Assembly (NCBI GenBank): GCA_019188255.1
Contig: JAETXT010000011.1
Span: forward strand, 434,001 to 498,000
Source: Verticillium longisporum
Taxonomy: Eukaryota; Ascomycota; Sordariomycetes; Glomerellales; Plectosphaerellaceae
Direction of reading: 5' to 3'
DNA: 64,000 nucleotides
In this document: positions 10,717 through 23,000 of the stretch, piece by piece
Layout: the number at the start of each line of letters is the position of its first letter
Numbering within the stretch: position 1 is the first letter of the stretch
The notes under the pieces: generated by a model
Seen by the model: only the letters and a program-made list of their open reading frames with translations
Databases searched by the model: none
Told to the model about the DNA's origin: nothing
Program-made: the position numbers and the translations under genes

Positions 10717-12263
10717 ACAGCACCGTGACAGGGTCATGTCACGCTTCTCTATAGGGCGTAGGATGCATTGGCGATGTGAGTGGGGACGTGGGTGGGGGAG
10801 GGGGATGTGACCGCAAGGGGCAGGACGGACATGGATGAAGTTGTGACGATGACTCGGTCAGGTTGACACGGTACAAATGCTGGTCGGCCGGGGGTTCGCG
10901 GCTACGACCTCGCTAGCTTTATGCTTCGTCTCGCTAGCTTCAATCACAATTTTTATCAATCAGATCTAATCAGAACCTGAAGGCACAAGTCTTTGTCTGA
11001 CGGCATAGCAATTAACGCCCAGGCCCCCCATGTCGATGTGACGGACGCCCCAATGGAGCGGAAGATTGCTGCCGCCGTCAGACTGCGTGCCATGTGAGTT
11101 GATGGCGTAAAAAAAAGGGAATATGCCCAGGGTGAACGGCTCAGCTGCGGCAAAGTTGGTGGTGTACATGTAGTGCCCAGAGTGGCCTGGTTAGAAGCCA
11201 AGGAAAAATTCTGTCGGCTCGTATTTCCGCCCCGAGTCCCGGCGATGGCTTCAAGCCTCCATATGCATGGTCTCAAAACCGAGGGTCCCAGAGAAGAAGC
11301 TTGTTTGTCAAAGCGGACAGCACGGAACGCATGCGGATCACACGGGCGAGACAGGGAAATCGTGTGTGGGTGAACGAAAACAGAGACGAGGTAATGAAGC
11401 GACAACAAGGATCAGGCCCTCTGACAGGCAAGCTGAGCCGTGACGGCGCATGTGAGCGAGGCAATAGAAGAGGCACGACCGTACCCGCCAACAGAGCGGT
11501 CTGCCAAGGCCAGGAACGTTGCTTGAAATGGCTTCGCGTCGGGCAAGATAAGCCCATCGCGGCTAGACATGGCCCCTCCGATACCGGGAACAGCGGCTCA
11601 TCGGCAAGCCCAGAACCAGATAGGCCTGACCCCGTGGGCTGAGGAGCGGTGGATGAGATGGAGGGGATTGGCCTCGAAGGGGGTCCCTGGCCGCCTGTTG
11701 GTGGGTATCATCATTCCTCGACCAGGGTTTCAGGGGTCAGTGCCCCAATGATTATCTGATGATCTGATAACTCTAAAGCGACTATGCCAGGCCTTGTCAG
11801 CCCAGCCCGAGGCTTGCTTCGTGTGGGCCACGCTGGTCACCTAGAACCACTCTACTCCATTGCGTAAATTATCGCGGCCGCCACCAAAGCAGCCACGCAC
11901 CAACCGGCGGACCCCTCTTACGGCCAATCGAGCAGGTTCTTCACCCTCCCTGGGATCTGTAGCCGAACGATGGGCCGGCCAAGGCGATGCCACGGATGCA
12001 GGTTGCAGGTTGCAGCACGCTGCCCGCGGCCTTGATGCCTGCTCGTACCTTGCGTTGCGTGGGGCCGAAGCGAGGGCTTTTCTGCCAGTATATAGACTCA
12101 AACAGGCCCTCTGTCCTGCATCCCAGCCTCCATCTTCATCCCGATCATCAGCACTCTCGTTCACTGATTACTCTGTCCACTCGCTCGTTATCAGCTCTCC
12201 AGCCCGTCAAATTCATCACATCAACAAGCTTCAAGCTCGAGTTCAACCCCCACAACAGACACA
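10717..12263. other. Intergenic between the two CFEM genes
   Basis: About 1.5 kb of normal composition without convincing genes. The open frames seen on both strands look random. The end contains the promoter and pyrimidine-rich leader of the second CFEM gene. Confidence 0.45.
12089..12095 (+). promoter_or_regulatory. TATA box of CFEM gene 2
   Basis: TATATAG lies about 170 nt before the ATG of the CFEM gene. A C/T-rich leader separates it from the start, the usual arrangement for a highly expressed fungal surface protein gene. Confidence 0.5.
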
Positions 12264-13148
12264 ATGAAGACCGCCGCTGCCGCCACCGTCCTCTCCCTGG
12301 CCACCATTGCCGCCGCCCAGTCCTTCTGCGCTGTACGTGTCAGGCACACCACGATAACATTGAACAACCAACTAATCAACCCATCAGATCACCTGCTTCC
12401 AGAATGTCGTCACCGAGTTCCCTCCTCTCGACTGCACTGAGGCCAACATGTACCTCTGCTTCTGCAAGAGCACCTCCCTTCAGGGCCACTTCCTTGACTG
12501 CGTCTACGATGACTGCGCCGCTGAGGCCGAATCTGCTGTCGCCTTTGGCGTGAACCTCTGCTCGGGTGAGTGAAATCGAACCCGAACTTGAATAGCCCCC
12601 ATGATCAACAACATGCTAAAACATCCCGCAGAGCTCGGTGCCCCCATTACTGTTCCTCCCCGCGAGCCCGTAAGTTCCATCCACTTTCCAAACACGGTCC
12701 GTATGATCAGAACATGTAGCTGACCTGAACAAAGACGACCACCGCCGCTGCTGTGACCACCACCACTGCTGCCGCCGTGACCACCACTGCTGCCGCCGTG
12801 ACCACCACCACCGCTGCCGCCCCCCAGTCCGAGGCCCCTGTTGAGTCCGAGGCCCCTGCCGCCCCTTCCACCACTGCCGCCGCCGTCACCACCGATGCTG
12901 CTGCCCCCAGCTACGCTGCCCCCTCCGAGTCTGCTGCTGAGTCTGCCGCTCCCTCCGCCGCTCCCTCCGCTGCTCCCTCAGCCGATGACGACGAGCACAC
13001 CACCACCGTCGCTTCCGTCCCCACTGCCTCCGGCAACGGCACCAGCGCTGTCCCCACCACTGTTGAGGTCGATGCTGGTGTTATCAACTCCGCCTCCGGC
13101 CTCCTCGTCGCCGCCGGCGCCGTCCTCGTTGCCGCTCAGCTCATCTAA
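12264..13148 (+). CDS. GPI-anchored CFEM-domain protein
   Basis: Four exons (12264-12332, 12388-12565, 12632-12669, 12735-13148) give 232 residues. A signal peptide (to about residue 18) precedes a canonical eight-Cys CFEM domain (residues about 20-85: FCA, ITC, LDC, YLCFCK, LDC, DDC, NLC). Next come a Thr/Ala-rich tandem repeat stalk (units of TTTAAAV type), a Ser/Ala/Pro stretch with SAAPSAAPSAAPSAD, and a C-terminal small-residue plus hydrophobic tail (INSASGLLVAAGAVLVAAQLI, 21 residues at the end) typical of a GPI signal. It is expected in the cell wall or on the outer plasma membrane. The core around the third to fifth Cys is almost identical at the DNA level to the upstream paralog. Confidence 0.9.
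12735..12840 (+). repeat. In-frame Thr/Ala codon repeats
   Basis: Imperfect tandem units of ACC/GCC/GTG codons encode alternating Thr runs and AAAV blocks in the stalk of the GPI-anchored CFEM protein. Such arrays change length easily by slippage. Confidence 0.6.
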
Positions 13149-13899
13149 GCGCTCGTCGCTTCGGGTGCCTGGTAGGGCAAGGGCTCTCAGAGTCCTGGTA
13201 AGAAGGAAGGTGGTTCTTTTCGCTTCTGCTCAGTGCCGCTCTCATGGGGGCAGGGCTTAGGTGTAAGACGTAATAATGTTGTACGATTCTCTGATTATAT
13301 AGAGGTGTTAGCTCGCCCTCACTAATCACATTAATACAGGCAGTTGATCCGACCAGCCGCCTAGACAACCTGCTACAACCCAATTTCTGCTGTTCCGTTT
13401 TCTGATTGTCCTCCGCTGAATGTTGCATGCACCTCTATAAAACCACGTTCATCATTCACGTTTTTCCGATACATGTCTTGCGGCGGTGGTTCGATTGTTG
13501 CATGAATGCAAGTTGACGTTCCGGTAGCTAGGTCCTGATCATGCAGAAGCAGATCAATATTCCTCATGGATCACCCAGCCTGGGGGACACAACCAAATCC
13601 GGGGTGCCGTTCCAGGAAGAATGGTCGGGCAAAATGTGATAGCCTTGGGTCTTGTTTGTTCCACAGTATTGCATTGAAAGCCTGCTGATGTAAAGTAGTT
13701 CATCAGTGACCTACCTTTGCCAACAGAATACCGTGACGTTCATTTACTCATGAGCAGCAAATCGCGTATCATCTCGATTATCGGCATGAAGTGTACCTAC
13801 CATCCAGCAACAGCCAGCCCGGAATGTACCCTGAAATGACACATGCCTAATGAACCCTCCAGTAATCCAGCCACACTAGAAACTCCTCTAGCAAGACCA
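13149..13899. other. Intergenic, 3' of CFEM gene 2
   Basis: About 750 bp between the convergent ends of the CFEM gene and the DUF6603-type gene. It must hold both 3' UTRs. No gene or repeat is seen. Confidence 0.4.
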
Positions 13900-16800
13900 T
13901 CAACTTCCCGTCCCAACCGCAATCAAAGGCAACCCGGGCACGATGTCATCAAACCTCTTCAGCAGTGCTTTCGGCCTCAACCCCGTCAGGCCTTTGAATT
14001 TCAGCCTCTCTGCCCATAAGCATACGGCCTCCTCCGGACGGCTGTCTGGCTGACTTTGCCATTTCTCCTTGAAATTGTTCCAGCTGCCATCTTGATGTCG
14101 CGGCGCCCACATGGGACTTGCGGTCTCCTTTCTTTTAAAGGCAAATCCTTTGCTGTCGACCGTGAGCTTGAGGTCCTCCACCAGATTAAACTTTGGTATG
14201 GCGTCACGCGAGATGTAAGGCTTCGGAGGCTCGATTGTCAGGCCCATGACAAGAGGCGGTGCATCGGCAGGCTTGCCGTCAAGAAGGCCGGAAACGTGGT
14301 TGCCTTTGAGCACGGGGTCTTTTATCGGGATCGTCTATACTGATCAGCGTCTGAAACCATTACTGAATCATTGAAAGTCATGTCGCCGTTGTATCACAAT
14401 TTAAAAGAACTCGATCCATGACAAGCAATTAGGTTGGCAAGAAGACAGGTGAAATGCCACGTACAGTATCCCCATATCGACTGTGGCACAGTCTTTAGAA
14501 TGGGGTGTATCCCCCACTCTGTGTCACTTCTCTCATTGCCTAAGGTCCTCACCACCCTCGACCTGCTTTCGACCCGTGTGATTCTAACCTCGACGGTCGA
14601 TATGATTGTCTGCTGAAGACACATCGGGAGGGCGTAGACTTTGTTCTGCGCTTCTGCGATCGCGGCCGATTTCTTCGGCGTGATTGCACCCTTTCGATCA
14701 TCGAAAAGCACGCCGTCACTGGCGGCAAAGGACGTAGTGATTGACAAGGAAAGATCGTCTCCACGAACCAGCCATATCTTGGCTGGTTTATCCTCATACC
14801 AGGCGTTGGCCTCTGGCCCCTTGGCATCGCTGCCTTCGGGAACAAGACCTCCCACACAGTTGAATAAGAATGCTTTTGGTGGTGCTTCCTGCTCGTCAAA
14901 GTCGTCTGCGTCGTCGTCGCCGTTCTGTCCACTGGCGACGTCCAACCAGCCGCTGGCCAGGGGCACTGGGGCCCCGGAGGGCGCAGATTTGAGAGCCAAA
15001 GCCTTGAAATCACTGAGTGACAGCCTATCAGGTCTCGCCATGCCAGTCTTGTCACCGAAATCGACGTCGAAGCCGAAGACCCAGAAATCGACGTGGACAG
15101 TGCCAGCCATAGGCGGCCCCGCAACGGTGAGTGTCTCCCCAATCTCACATGATATGCGTATAGTGACGAGCCAGAGGTCCAAAGAGAAACGAACTCCGAT
15201 AGATACACCGCCGACGGCAGCGAAGCAGAAGGGCAGGTAATTGATCAGGAAATCAAGGAAGGCGTCAAACCAGGCGGACAACGCTCCGAGTGTCAATTGG
15301 GCGTGCAGGCGGCCACCACCCATGCAAACGCGGGGCGTGATGGCGAAGTAGGCTTCGCCAGTGATGCGCAGATTATCCCCAAGAGACCAAGCAATGCCGA
15401 GGCGAGGGGGTCGAGGATACTGGAGAGGTTTATCAAATGCCTGGTGAAACCCACCAATGGTCATGACCCAGTCACCGGCATGGGGACTGTCGCCGAACCA
15501 GGAGAAGAGGGCGAGGCCGCCGGTCAAATGACATCTTTCATGAAGGACGAAAAATCGCGGCGAGAGTTGAGCCTCAACCTTGAACAGCGCGGATGATAGG
15601 AGTCGAGCAAGGTAGAGCTGAGGGGTGGGATTCTGGGAGGGCAATGCAACTGCTACTGTAATGTTCAGCATCGGAAGATTTAGCCTCGCCCAGCTTCAAA
15701 CTCAGACAGAAACCCATCAATGATATACCGATGGGCCCCATTAGGAAGCTTGCGTCGAGAGCCACGCCCAGACGGTTCTCCTCTTGGATGTACTTCAGTC
15801 CAATGTTTTCGAACACGAGCGGGCCAGCTGACACCTTGAAAGCAGCCTTCGATACGTCCTCTTCATTCTGGTCGCCGTCCTCAATGAGCCACTCGTCCCA
15901 ATCATCCCAGCCGCTCGGTCTCTCCTTCTTCTCGGAGCCTTTGGACCGGTTGAAACGATAATCCAGCACCGCCGCCTGTAAGCCCTTGCTGTTGGTTGCG
16001 ACAACCATAAAGTGTGATCCTGGCTCAATGAAGATCTCGTTCGGCTTGATATCGCTTGGCTCCTTGTTGGATTTTAAGAAGAGTTTGTCCTGGTCGTGTT
16101 CAAGCCCGGGCAGCAACGCGTCAAGGTCACCCTTGGTGACACCAGGCTTGGCGGCTTTGTCGACCACAGCTGTGGCCTTGTCGCTCACCCACATGTAAAC
16201 GAGCTGGTCGAAGGGTTGTTTCAGCTTCCCCACCAGCGGCGCATCGATGTCGCCCATGTCACCGATCGACACTTTGATGATGCGCTTCGAAGGTGTCGTC
16301 GATTGCCATGACGTGTCTCGCCACTGCACAAAGGTCAGGCTGATGCTCGCAACGTGTACAGATGCCGTGAACACAATGAGCTTTCGACCACCAGAACCAC
16401 CTGATCCGCTCCCGGCGATGTTCACCTGCGCGCGCACTTGAAACCAAGAACCTCATTCTCGTTACCGGGCTTTTCAAGTACAACGTCAGCAATGACGTCT
16501 GGTAGCTTCGGGGCATCAACACCCATGGTTGTGTCCAGTAGCGTTTTGACGGTCGCGCTGCCGGAGGCGTCATCCTTAAGCCCTAGATTGGCACCAAACT
16601 GCCACTGTGTTCCGTCATGGTTAAGATTGAGTCGGAGTTGAAGATCCCCAAACGAAAGGGCACCTAAGAACCTGAAACTCTTTCCGCCTGTCCTGTCCGC
16701 GGTACTAGTCTTCGCTTTGCTCGCAGCAAGGTACAGGTACCGCAGCTCGATATAGTCGATACGCAAGTCCTTCAGCAAAGACATAGCTCCGTCCCGTGAG

Positions 16801-19800
16801 TCCCGGTCCCAGAAACTCACGAGATGTGATACTTTGAGCTGATCCATACGCGCTAGTAACCGCCATCCCATCTTGGTTCCGTAGTTGATCTCGCCGCGGA
16901 TCCTAGCCGCTGCATCGAAGCCATCTGATGATGCATTATCAACCTTCTCGCCCATAGGCATCAGCAGCATGTCAACTTGAAGGGAGAACCGCCACGTTGC
17001 TCCCTCTGCCGTCAAGACTTGTACAGAATCAGGCTTTCCCTTCCTCCTCATCTCCAAAACATGGGGCGTCTTATCAGCCCACGTCATGCGGCAGCTCAGC
17101 TCTAGCTCCTCAACCGCGAGCATAGGAACCTTAGAGTCGTCGCTCAGGTCGCTGCAGGTGAGCAGGCCTGTGAACTGGATGCCTTCGGAATCAATTTGGA
17201 GCTCGGCGCCTCTAACCTCGGAGGGAACACCCGGCGGCAACGATTCAAGGCTGAGCAAAGCTTTCAAATCAATGTGATCGAGGGCATGGCCCTCAATGTC
17301 CGGCTCTAATAGAAGATAGCTTTCCCATTTGGGTAGACCTTTCGCAAATGTATCTTCGAGTCTTTTCTTGGGAGCTGCTCAGGCGGACCGTCAGCAAAAG
17401 TCGCACTGATCAAGCGGAAACTGATGATACAGGGTCAAGTGTCCACTCACCAGCCCAGAGCTTGCCGCGGAGCATGGACGATTGTGTCCTTGACCATGCA
17501 TATGTGATGAAGAATACAACACTTCCATCGACATTGGGCGCTAAGGTAGTCACTTTCTTACCCCGACTGACCTCGACTTGGAGTACAAACCCGACATGCT
17601 CGATGCCTCTTAGCTTCCGTCTTTGTAGGTAAGCGTCATGCCGATAGATCGCGGTTTGATGCCGCTGAGAAAGGAACCAGCTGCCTCCGTCCAAGACTTG
17701 CATTCAAATCCTTTGATTCCCAGTGTCTGCACAGCCCAATTGACCAACGCCTCGTATGTGCCTCCATTTGGCTGAGGTTCCTTTTGGAGCCGCATCCTGA
17801 AATCGTCAGATGTAAACTCAACCTGCGCCGCAAATGTTGCTCCGCAAAGCACAAGCTTGATGCGGAATACAAGTGCGCCAGCCGAACCGACGTTGTCCTT
17901 CTTGGCGTTGTACGACAAGGAGGCATCGCACCGAGCGATGACAGTAATCTCCTGCACGTCAAACCTTTTAGCATCAGCGTCAAGCCACTCCTTGAACGGA
18001 GCATATCTGTCCTTGGGCACTGTGAACTCTAGGCGCGTGCTTGTTTTACGAGCAGTGCCAGCCTCAAACCAGATGATGTTGCGCGTAGTGTCGCCGGTAG
18101 TCATTATCTATGGGACATCGCGCAAGAGGTCGATGACGCTGCCATGTCTGAACCTGACGTGATCGGCTACTTCACCGAGCATCCAGCTGCTTGCGACGGG
18201 CTCTGTGACGGCGAATGGAAGAATTCTCGTCATGTTCAACATGGTTGCGAGGGCCGGGTTGTTGACACCGAGCGCAGCGGCGGCGCCCTTACTTTTCAGA
18301 ACAAGCTTTCGTTCTTTTCCTCCAGCAGTCCAAGCAGCCTCCATCTCGTAGTCGCCAAACTCCTTGGTGTTGGGCGGCCACGAGGCAAAGGTCACCTTGA
18401 GCACAGCAGCCGAGGCCCCAAGAATACGCCTCAGCCAGGCCTGCCACTCGTCGTCCGCGGTGAACTTGACTTCCCTCCCAGGCTCCGGCCGGTGCTGCAG
18501 CTTGATCTGCTGGGAGGCTCAGAATAGTAGAAACGTGTACAGGCAGCTTTCTCTGCTTATGACGGTCACGTTGTGCCCGCTGCCTCTCTCTGCGAGCTTT
18601 GATCCTTCGGGCACTATGAGATGGGGCTTCGACGAGATCCCAGGACGCATCTGAGCCACAGCTAAGCCGCCTGTCGCAGAAGGAAATGTTCGAACATCCA
18701 GGCGAATCGTATTCTTTCGATTTCAAGTGAAAGTCCCATGCGTTGGAGATGGCCATCGGTGGAAAAATTTTATACTTGTTCTCCGACCTGGTGCGCCAGG
18801 GTTCATTCACGGCGTCGGTGTCAATGTGGATGTACTGTAAGCCGCCCAGGTCATAATCGCCCTCCAAATTATGTACGTTTCCGATGAGTTCTGGCAGAAG
18901 AATCGAGCGGATATTACCAAAAATCCAATCTCGCCGCTGCGTATCTGTCTGATTCTTCAATGTGAGCAAGATATGGGCAAAGTGACGGCGCCATATGGTC
19001 CATGTTCAAAGACACCCGTAGTTCCTCCATCGCCTCCCAATTGTCGCCCATGGCCTTGAAGACGTCTTCGACCAGATCGAGGCTTGCTGGCTTGTTCGTG
19101 ACGGCGCCTGGCTTGAGATAGAAAGGATATTGTGTGAGATACAACGGAAATTTGGCTTTCAATACAGACGATGTGTTGTACAGGTACCAAGAGAACATGT
19201 CGTGAAGTACCTTCCAACCTTCAACATAGAGTCGTTAGCCTCAAAGAGCGTGTTGAAACGGATAGTCCAGAACTTACGTGGGTGTCCGTGGCTTTTGTGA
19301 TCACCAGCCAAAACGACGACACGGTACGGTTTGAGGCGCGCCCATGATGATCTTGGATTCGACGAACTTGCGCCGTGATGCGACATCTTGGCGACCATCA
19401 CACTCTTGTTATCATCCGAATTGTAATTCATCCATTGAACGATGGCCTCTTCAAGCTCCGAGTTGGCATCGCCCGCCAGGTAGTGTGTAACGCGGCGAGA
19501 GTCATCGTTCCAGATGACCAGATTGCAGATGGATGTTTTGTTCTTGTACGTCAACTGCGGAAGCACCGTTTTCCCGAGTACGCGACAATTGACGGCGACG
19601 CAGTAAAATGCGGAACAGTCCCGGCAGCCGTCTCCCCATCGTGTAGTTTTGGGGTCTCGGGCGGTACACGCTCCATGAGCTGCACCATGTCGACGGACTC
19701 GATCCTTTCCATGGCTGTTGCGATAGGGTCACTGTGCGAGAAGAAGTTTCGACCGATGAGGTTTGCGGCGCCGATGCGCACCCTGAGTAAGTCCGGTGCC

Positions 19801-19930
19801 CATAGATCTGTTTTGTCGATGCGAACCTCCATAGTTGGATTATCACCAAGTTCCGGCCCGGGGAGGCTGTCGCCCGTCGTTCTGAACATCTTCTCCCACT
19901 TTGTCGACCACTTGTCTTGTGTTGAAGTGC
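13900..19930 (-). pseudogene. MBL-like/DUF6603 giant protein, apparently broken
   Basis: Protein-like sequence runs almost without gap from about 19930 to the stop at 13900, roughly 1,900 residues. Near the 5' end are features of a metallo-beta-lactamase fold (HYLAGDAN, KMSHHGASSSN, AGDHKSHGHPR). The C-terminal third matches the DUF6603 family as I remember it (CHLTGGLALFSWFGD, YFAITP..CMGGGRLHAQ, WFDAFLDFLINYLPF, GPPMAGTVHVDFWVFGFDVDFG). A normal 59-nt intron is visible at 19219-19277. Frame changes occur near 19605, 18965, 18708, 17616, 17370, 16440 and possibly 15670. In-frame stops lie at 18519-18521 and 18108-18110. Several changes lie at or near short homopolymer runs. The conserved HxHxDH-type metal site expected upstream of 19930 is not found, so the 5' end looks lost. 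It could be a decaying gene, a badly assembled one, or one with extra introns I failed to see. Confidence 0.62.
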
Positions 19931-20098
19931 AGATACATCACGAGGTGAGGTAGCCCCCAGGAACTCGAGCGAAGATAATCCGACACACCTTGACGCGGAG
20001 ATAGAGGATCGGAGTGAAATATCGAAATTCATAAATCCGAGTAAATTGCGGAGGCCATACAAGCCCAAACGCAAACTATCACCACCCTCGTCAACACC
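19931..20098. promoter_or_regulatory. Divergent intergenic region
   Basis: Only about 170 bp separate the minus-strand MBL/DUF6603 gene from the plus-strand giant gene, so the two would have shared a bidirectional promoter. No clear TATA element is seen. Confidence 0.35.
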
Positions 20099-23000
20099 AT
20101 GGCGACTCCTGTGGACGACCAAACCGTTCTGATCCCCGTCAAAGTCGACGCCTTCGTCTTCAATTCCAAGGTCTGCGATGGAGTCCTTCCTGAATCTGCA
20201 GGCACTCAAGAGGACAATGAACCAACCGAGACACGGCTTCCAACCCCGACAGCGGCCAAGATCGCGCCTATTACCCAACCCAACTACACGTTTTTGCGGC
20301 TGGACCGCGATGTCATCCAGCCAGATATTCAGAACCCGGTTGACCTGAACAACTCATGGCCGTCGGGGTTCAATTCACGCTTCACTGATCTTGGGAGCGA
20401 CACGACAAGAAAGCACCGCGTCGGTGTCTATTTGCACTGGACTATGCCACGGCTTTACCGCAGCGGCATTGCAGCGGCTGGCCCCGAAGTCGCGAAAGGA
20501 GCTGATTTCCGAGATGCGCGGGCCGCAAGGGGTCTCGACGATCTCAAAGTCGAAACAGACGACAACCAGAATGATGACGAAAAAAACAACCGTGGAGCGC
20601 CTGGAACCGCCAAAGGCTCATCGCCTTCATTTCCTAAAGCACCGACGCGATGGCTCGTCATCCGCCACATCAGCGACTCGTCATCGATCATGCCGCCTGA
20701 GGCTCGAGGAAGCGTCAAGGAGTTCACCGCATGGGTTGTTGAGAGCGACAGGCTCCGCACTCTCGAAGAACTCGGACCTGAGGAGGACCTGCAAGTCGAT
20801 GTGTCGCCCTTCATCAGCGCCGCCGACGGAGGCGTGTCAGCGGCAGACCAGGCTGAGGTTTTCATTGGAAAAAAGGAGCCTATTGAATCGTGGTCGGAGC
20901 CTCTTGACGCGCCGCCACCACCACCTCCGGCGTCGAAGAAGAAGAAGCCGCACTTCATCGAGAATTTTAGCCTTCTCGCCTCATCAAACCAGCTTTTCGC
21001 TGACTACCAGTCGCATAACTCCAATGTCTTCTCCATTGTGGACAACTTTGAGTATACGGAGGACAAGTTTTTGGTAGCTGCAAAGGCGAGCTACTACGTT
21101 ATCGGCTGGCACTCAGTCCCCGGCGACGACCTCTACGCTGGCTCGACGCTCGGGGAGGGTCTTGAAAGACGGCGACGCCTCGAACTGTTGAAGCTACGTA
21201 TCAAGTTAGCCGACATGAAGGACCAGGAGAAAGAATTCAAGAATTGGCTCTGTTCACAGGCCAACACGCGGCTTGTGTGCCATGGCGCTATGTATCACGT
21301 AAACTGGGATGTTGACAAGAAACCGGCCAAGGTCCCAGCCGATGACTTTTCCACGCATCTCAACAGCAGCTTGCCAGTTGCTGTTGGCACGACGCCTCTG
21401 GACGCGCTGACGACGTATGCGCGGGCAATGCGCAAGATTGATCCGGTCGACAGCATCCCGCACAAACTTGAAGAGTATATTGGTGCCCTTGAGCGACACC
21501 TGCTTGCGCGGGACGACGGTGTTGAAGCACAGCAGCAGGCGAAAGATCTGCTTTACAACTGGAACTACCTACGTGGCGATGGTGGCCAAGCGTGGCATGC
21601 CTCGGGTGCTGAGGAGAATGGCAATGGCGGAAACAAGGATCGCCCCATAGCGCCTCCAGCTGTTCTCGGTAACCTTCGGAGACTAAACATCCTTCAAAAA
21701 ATGCTTGACGGCGTAGGGCGTACAACAGCAACAACAGCCCGGCTTCGATGAGAGATGTTTGCTCTTTGGTGGTGGCTCGTCTCGGATGCCACCAAACAGC
21801 GTGAAGTCAAGACCGGGCCCTCGTGTGCGCAAGCTGCATACAAGAGTTGGCGAGCTTGAGAACCGCCGAAAGGATCTCATCGCGGAGATCAATGGATTAG
21901 CCGGGCCTGAGAAGACAACCAGGACGGTCCAACCGGGAGCAAGGCCTGCTTTCCACCAGCAGCGAGACCCGACACTGCTTAATGGTGGCATCCAGTCAGG
22001 CTGGCAGTACGATTACCTTGATGATCTTCTCATGCGACTTGAATCTCAGACGGTGACAGCGTTGGAGAAGCCGAGGCCAGTACAGCCAAGTCCCGATGTA
22101 CCAAAGCCCGACACAACGGATGGCCCATCATGGAGCGAGCTTGGCACAATTGTGCTTCCAAAGCTGCCGAAGGAACTCCGACCTGCAATTAAGCGGCTCG
22201 TTGACGAATTTGTCTTGCTACGCCCGCAGACGGAGGATCTTGAGCCGGCGCTCGCTGACAACGTGCAAGCACCGCTCTTCCACGACAAAAAGGAGCATCG
22301 CGATGGCGATCAGGTCAAGATGGGGCCTGGCGCGACCGCCGGAATAACACACAGCCATGGTTCCCACTGTTCCTTGAGTGGGAGATCGAGTATCACCACG
22401 TGCCGTTTGATCCCTGGACCCTGGCACCTCTCTCGAGCCGAACTCTTAAAACAAAGCGGCTGCGATACGGCATCGACGGCAAGAAGGTGGATCTAGCAAA
22501 AGAAACGAAGAATAAGGCATCTGATAAGCACAAGATTCAGGGGCGGGTGCTGATTCTACCGCAGCCATCATTCTCGCTTGAAGCTAAGATCCGACAACTA
22601 TTTGATAGCACTCCAGCAAGTGTTCTCGGCGAAGACAAACAAAATCACAAGAAGGATAAGGAGGACGAGCAAGATGAGGAAAATAACAATGAAAATGACA
22701 CGGAGAAGGACAAAAAGAACGGCGGACTCCTCGACAAGCACAAACGAGAGGAGTTACTTCGCGAACTTCATCAGTTGTCTTTCCTGTCAGCACCACTGGC
22801 TGGGCTGGCGGCGCACTTGTCAACAGTACAACAGGGCAATCACATCAAACCTAATCTGCGTCACGGCGGTACGGGCGAGGTAGTGCCCATAAAGGAGGCA
22901 GAGCGCAAAGACGGGGGCTTTGAGACCCCGCAGCTCAAAAGCATCGGCATCGAAACTGACAATACTCCGTTTGGAAAGTCCATGAAAGCCTCCATGACGG

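Noticed and set aside
4585..13148. Secondary-metabolite gene cluster around the P450
   Set aside because: No synthase, transferase or regulator gene accompanies the P450. The neighbours are secreted proteins.
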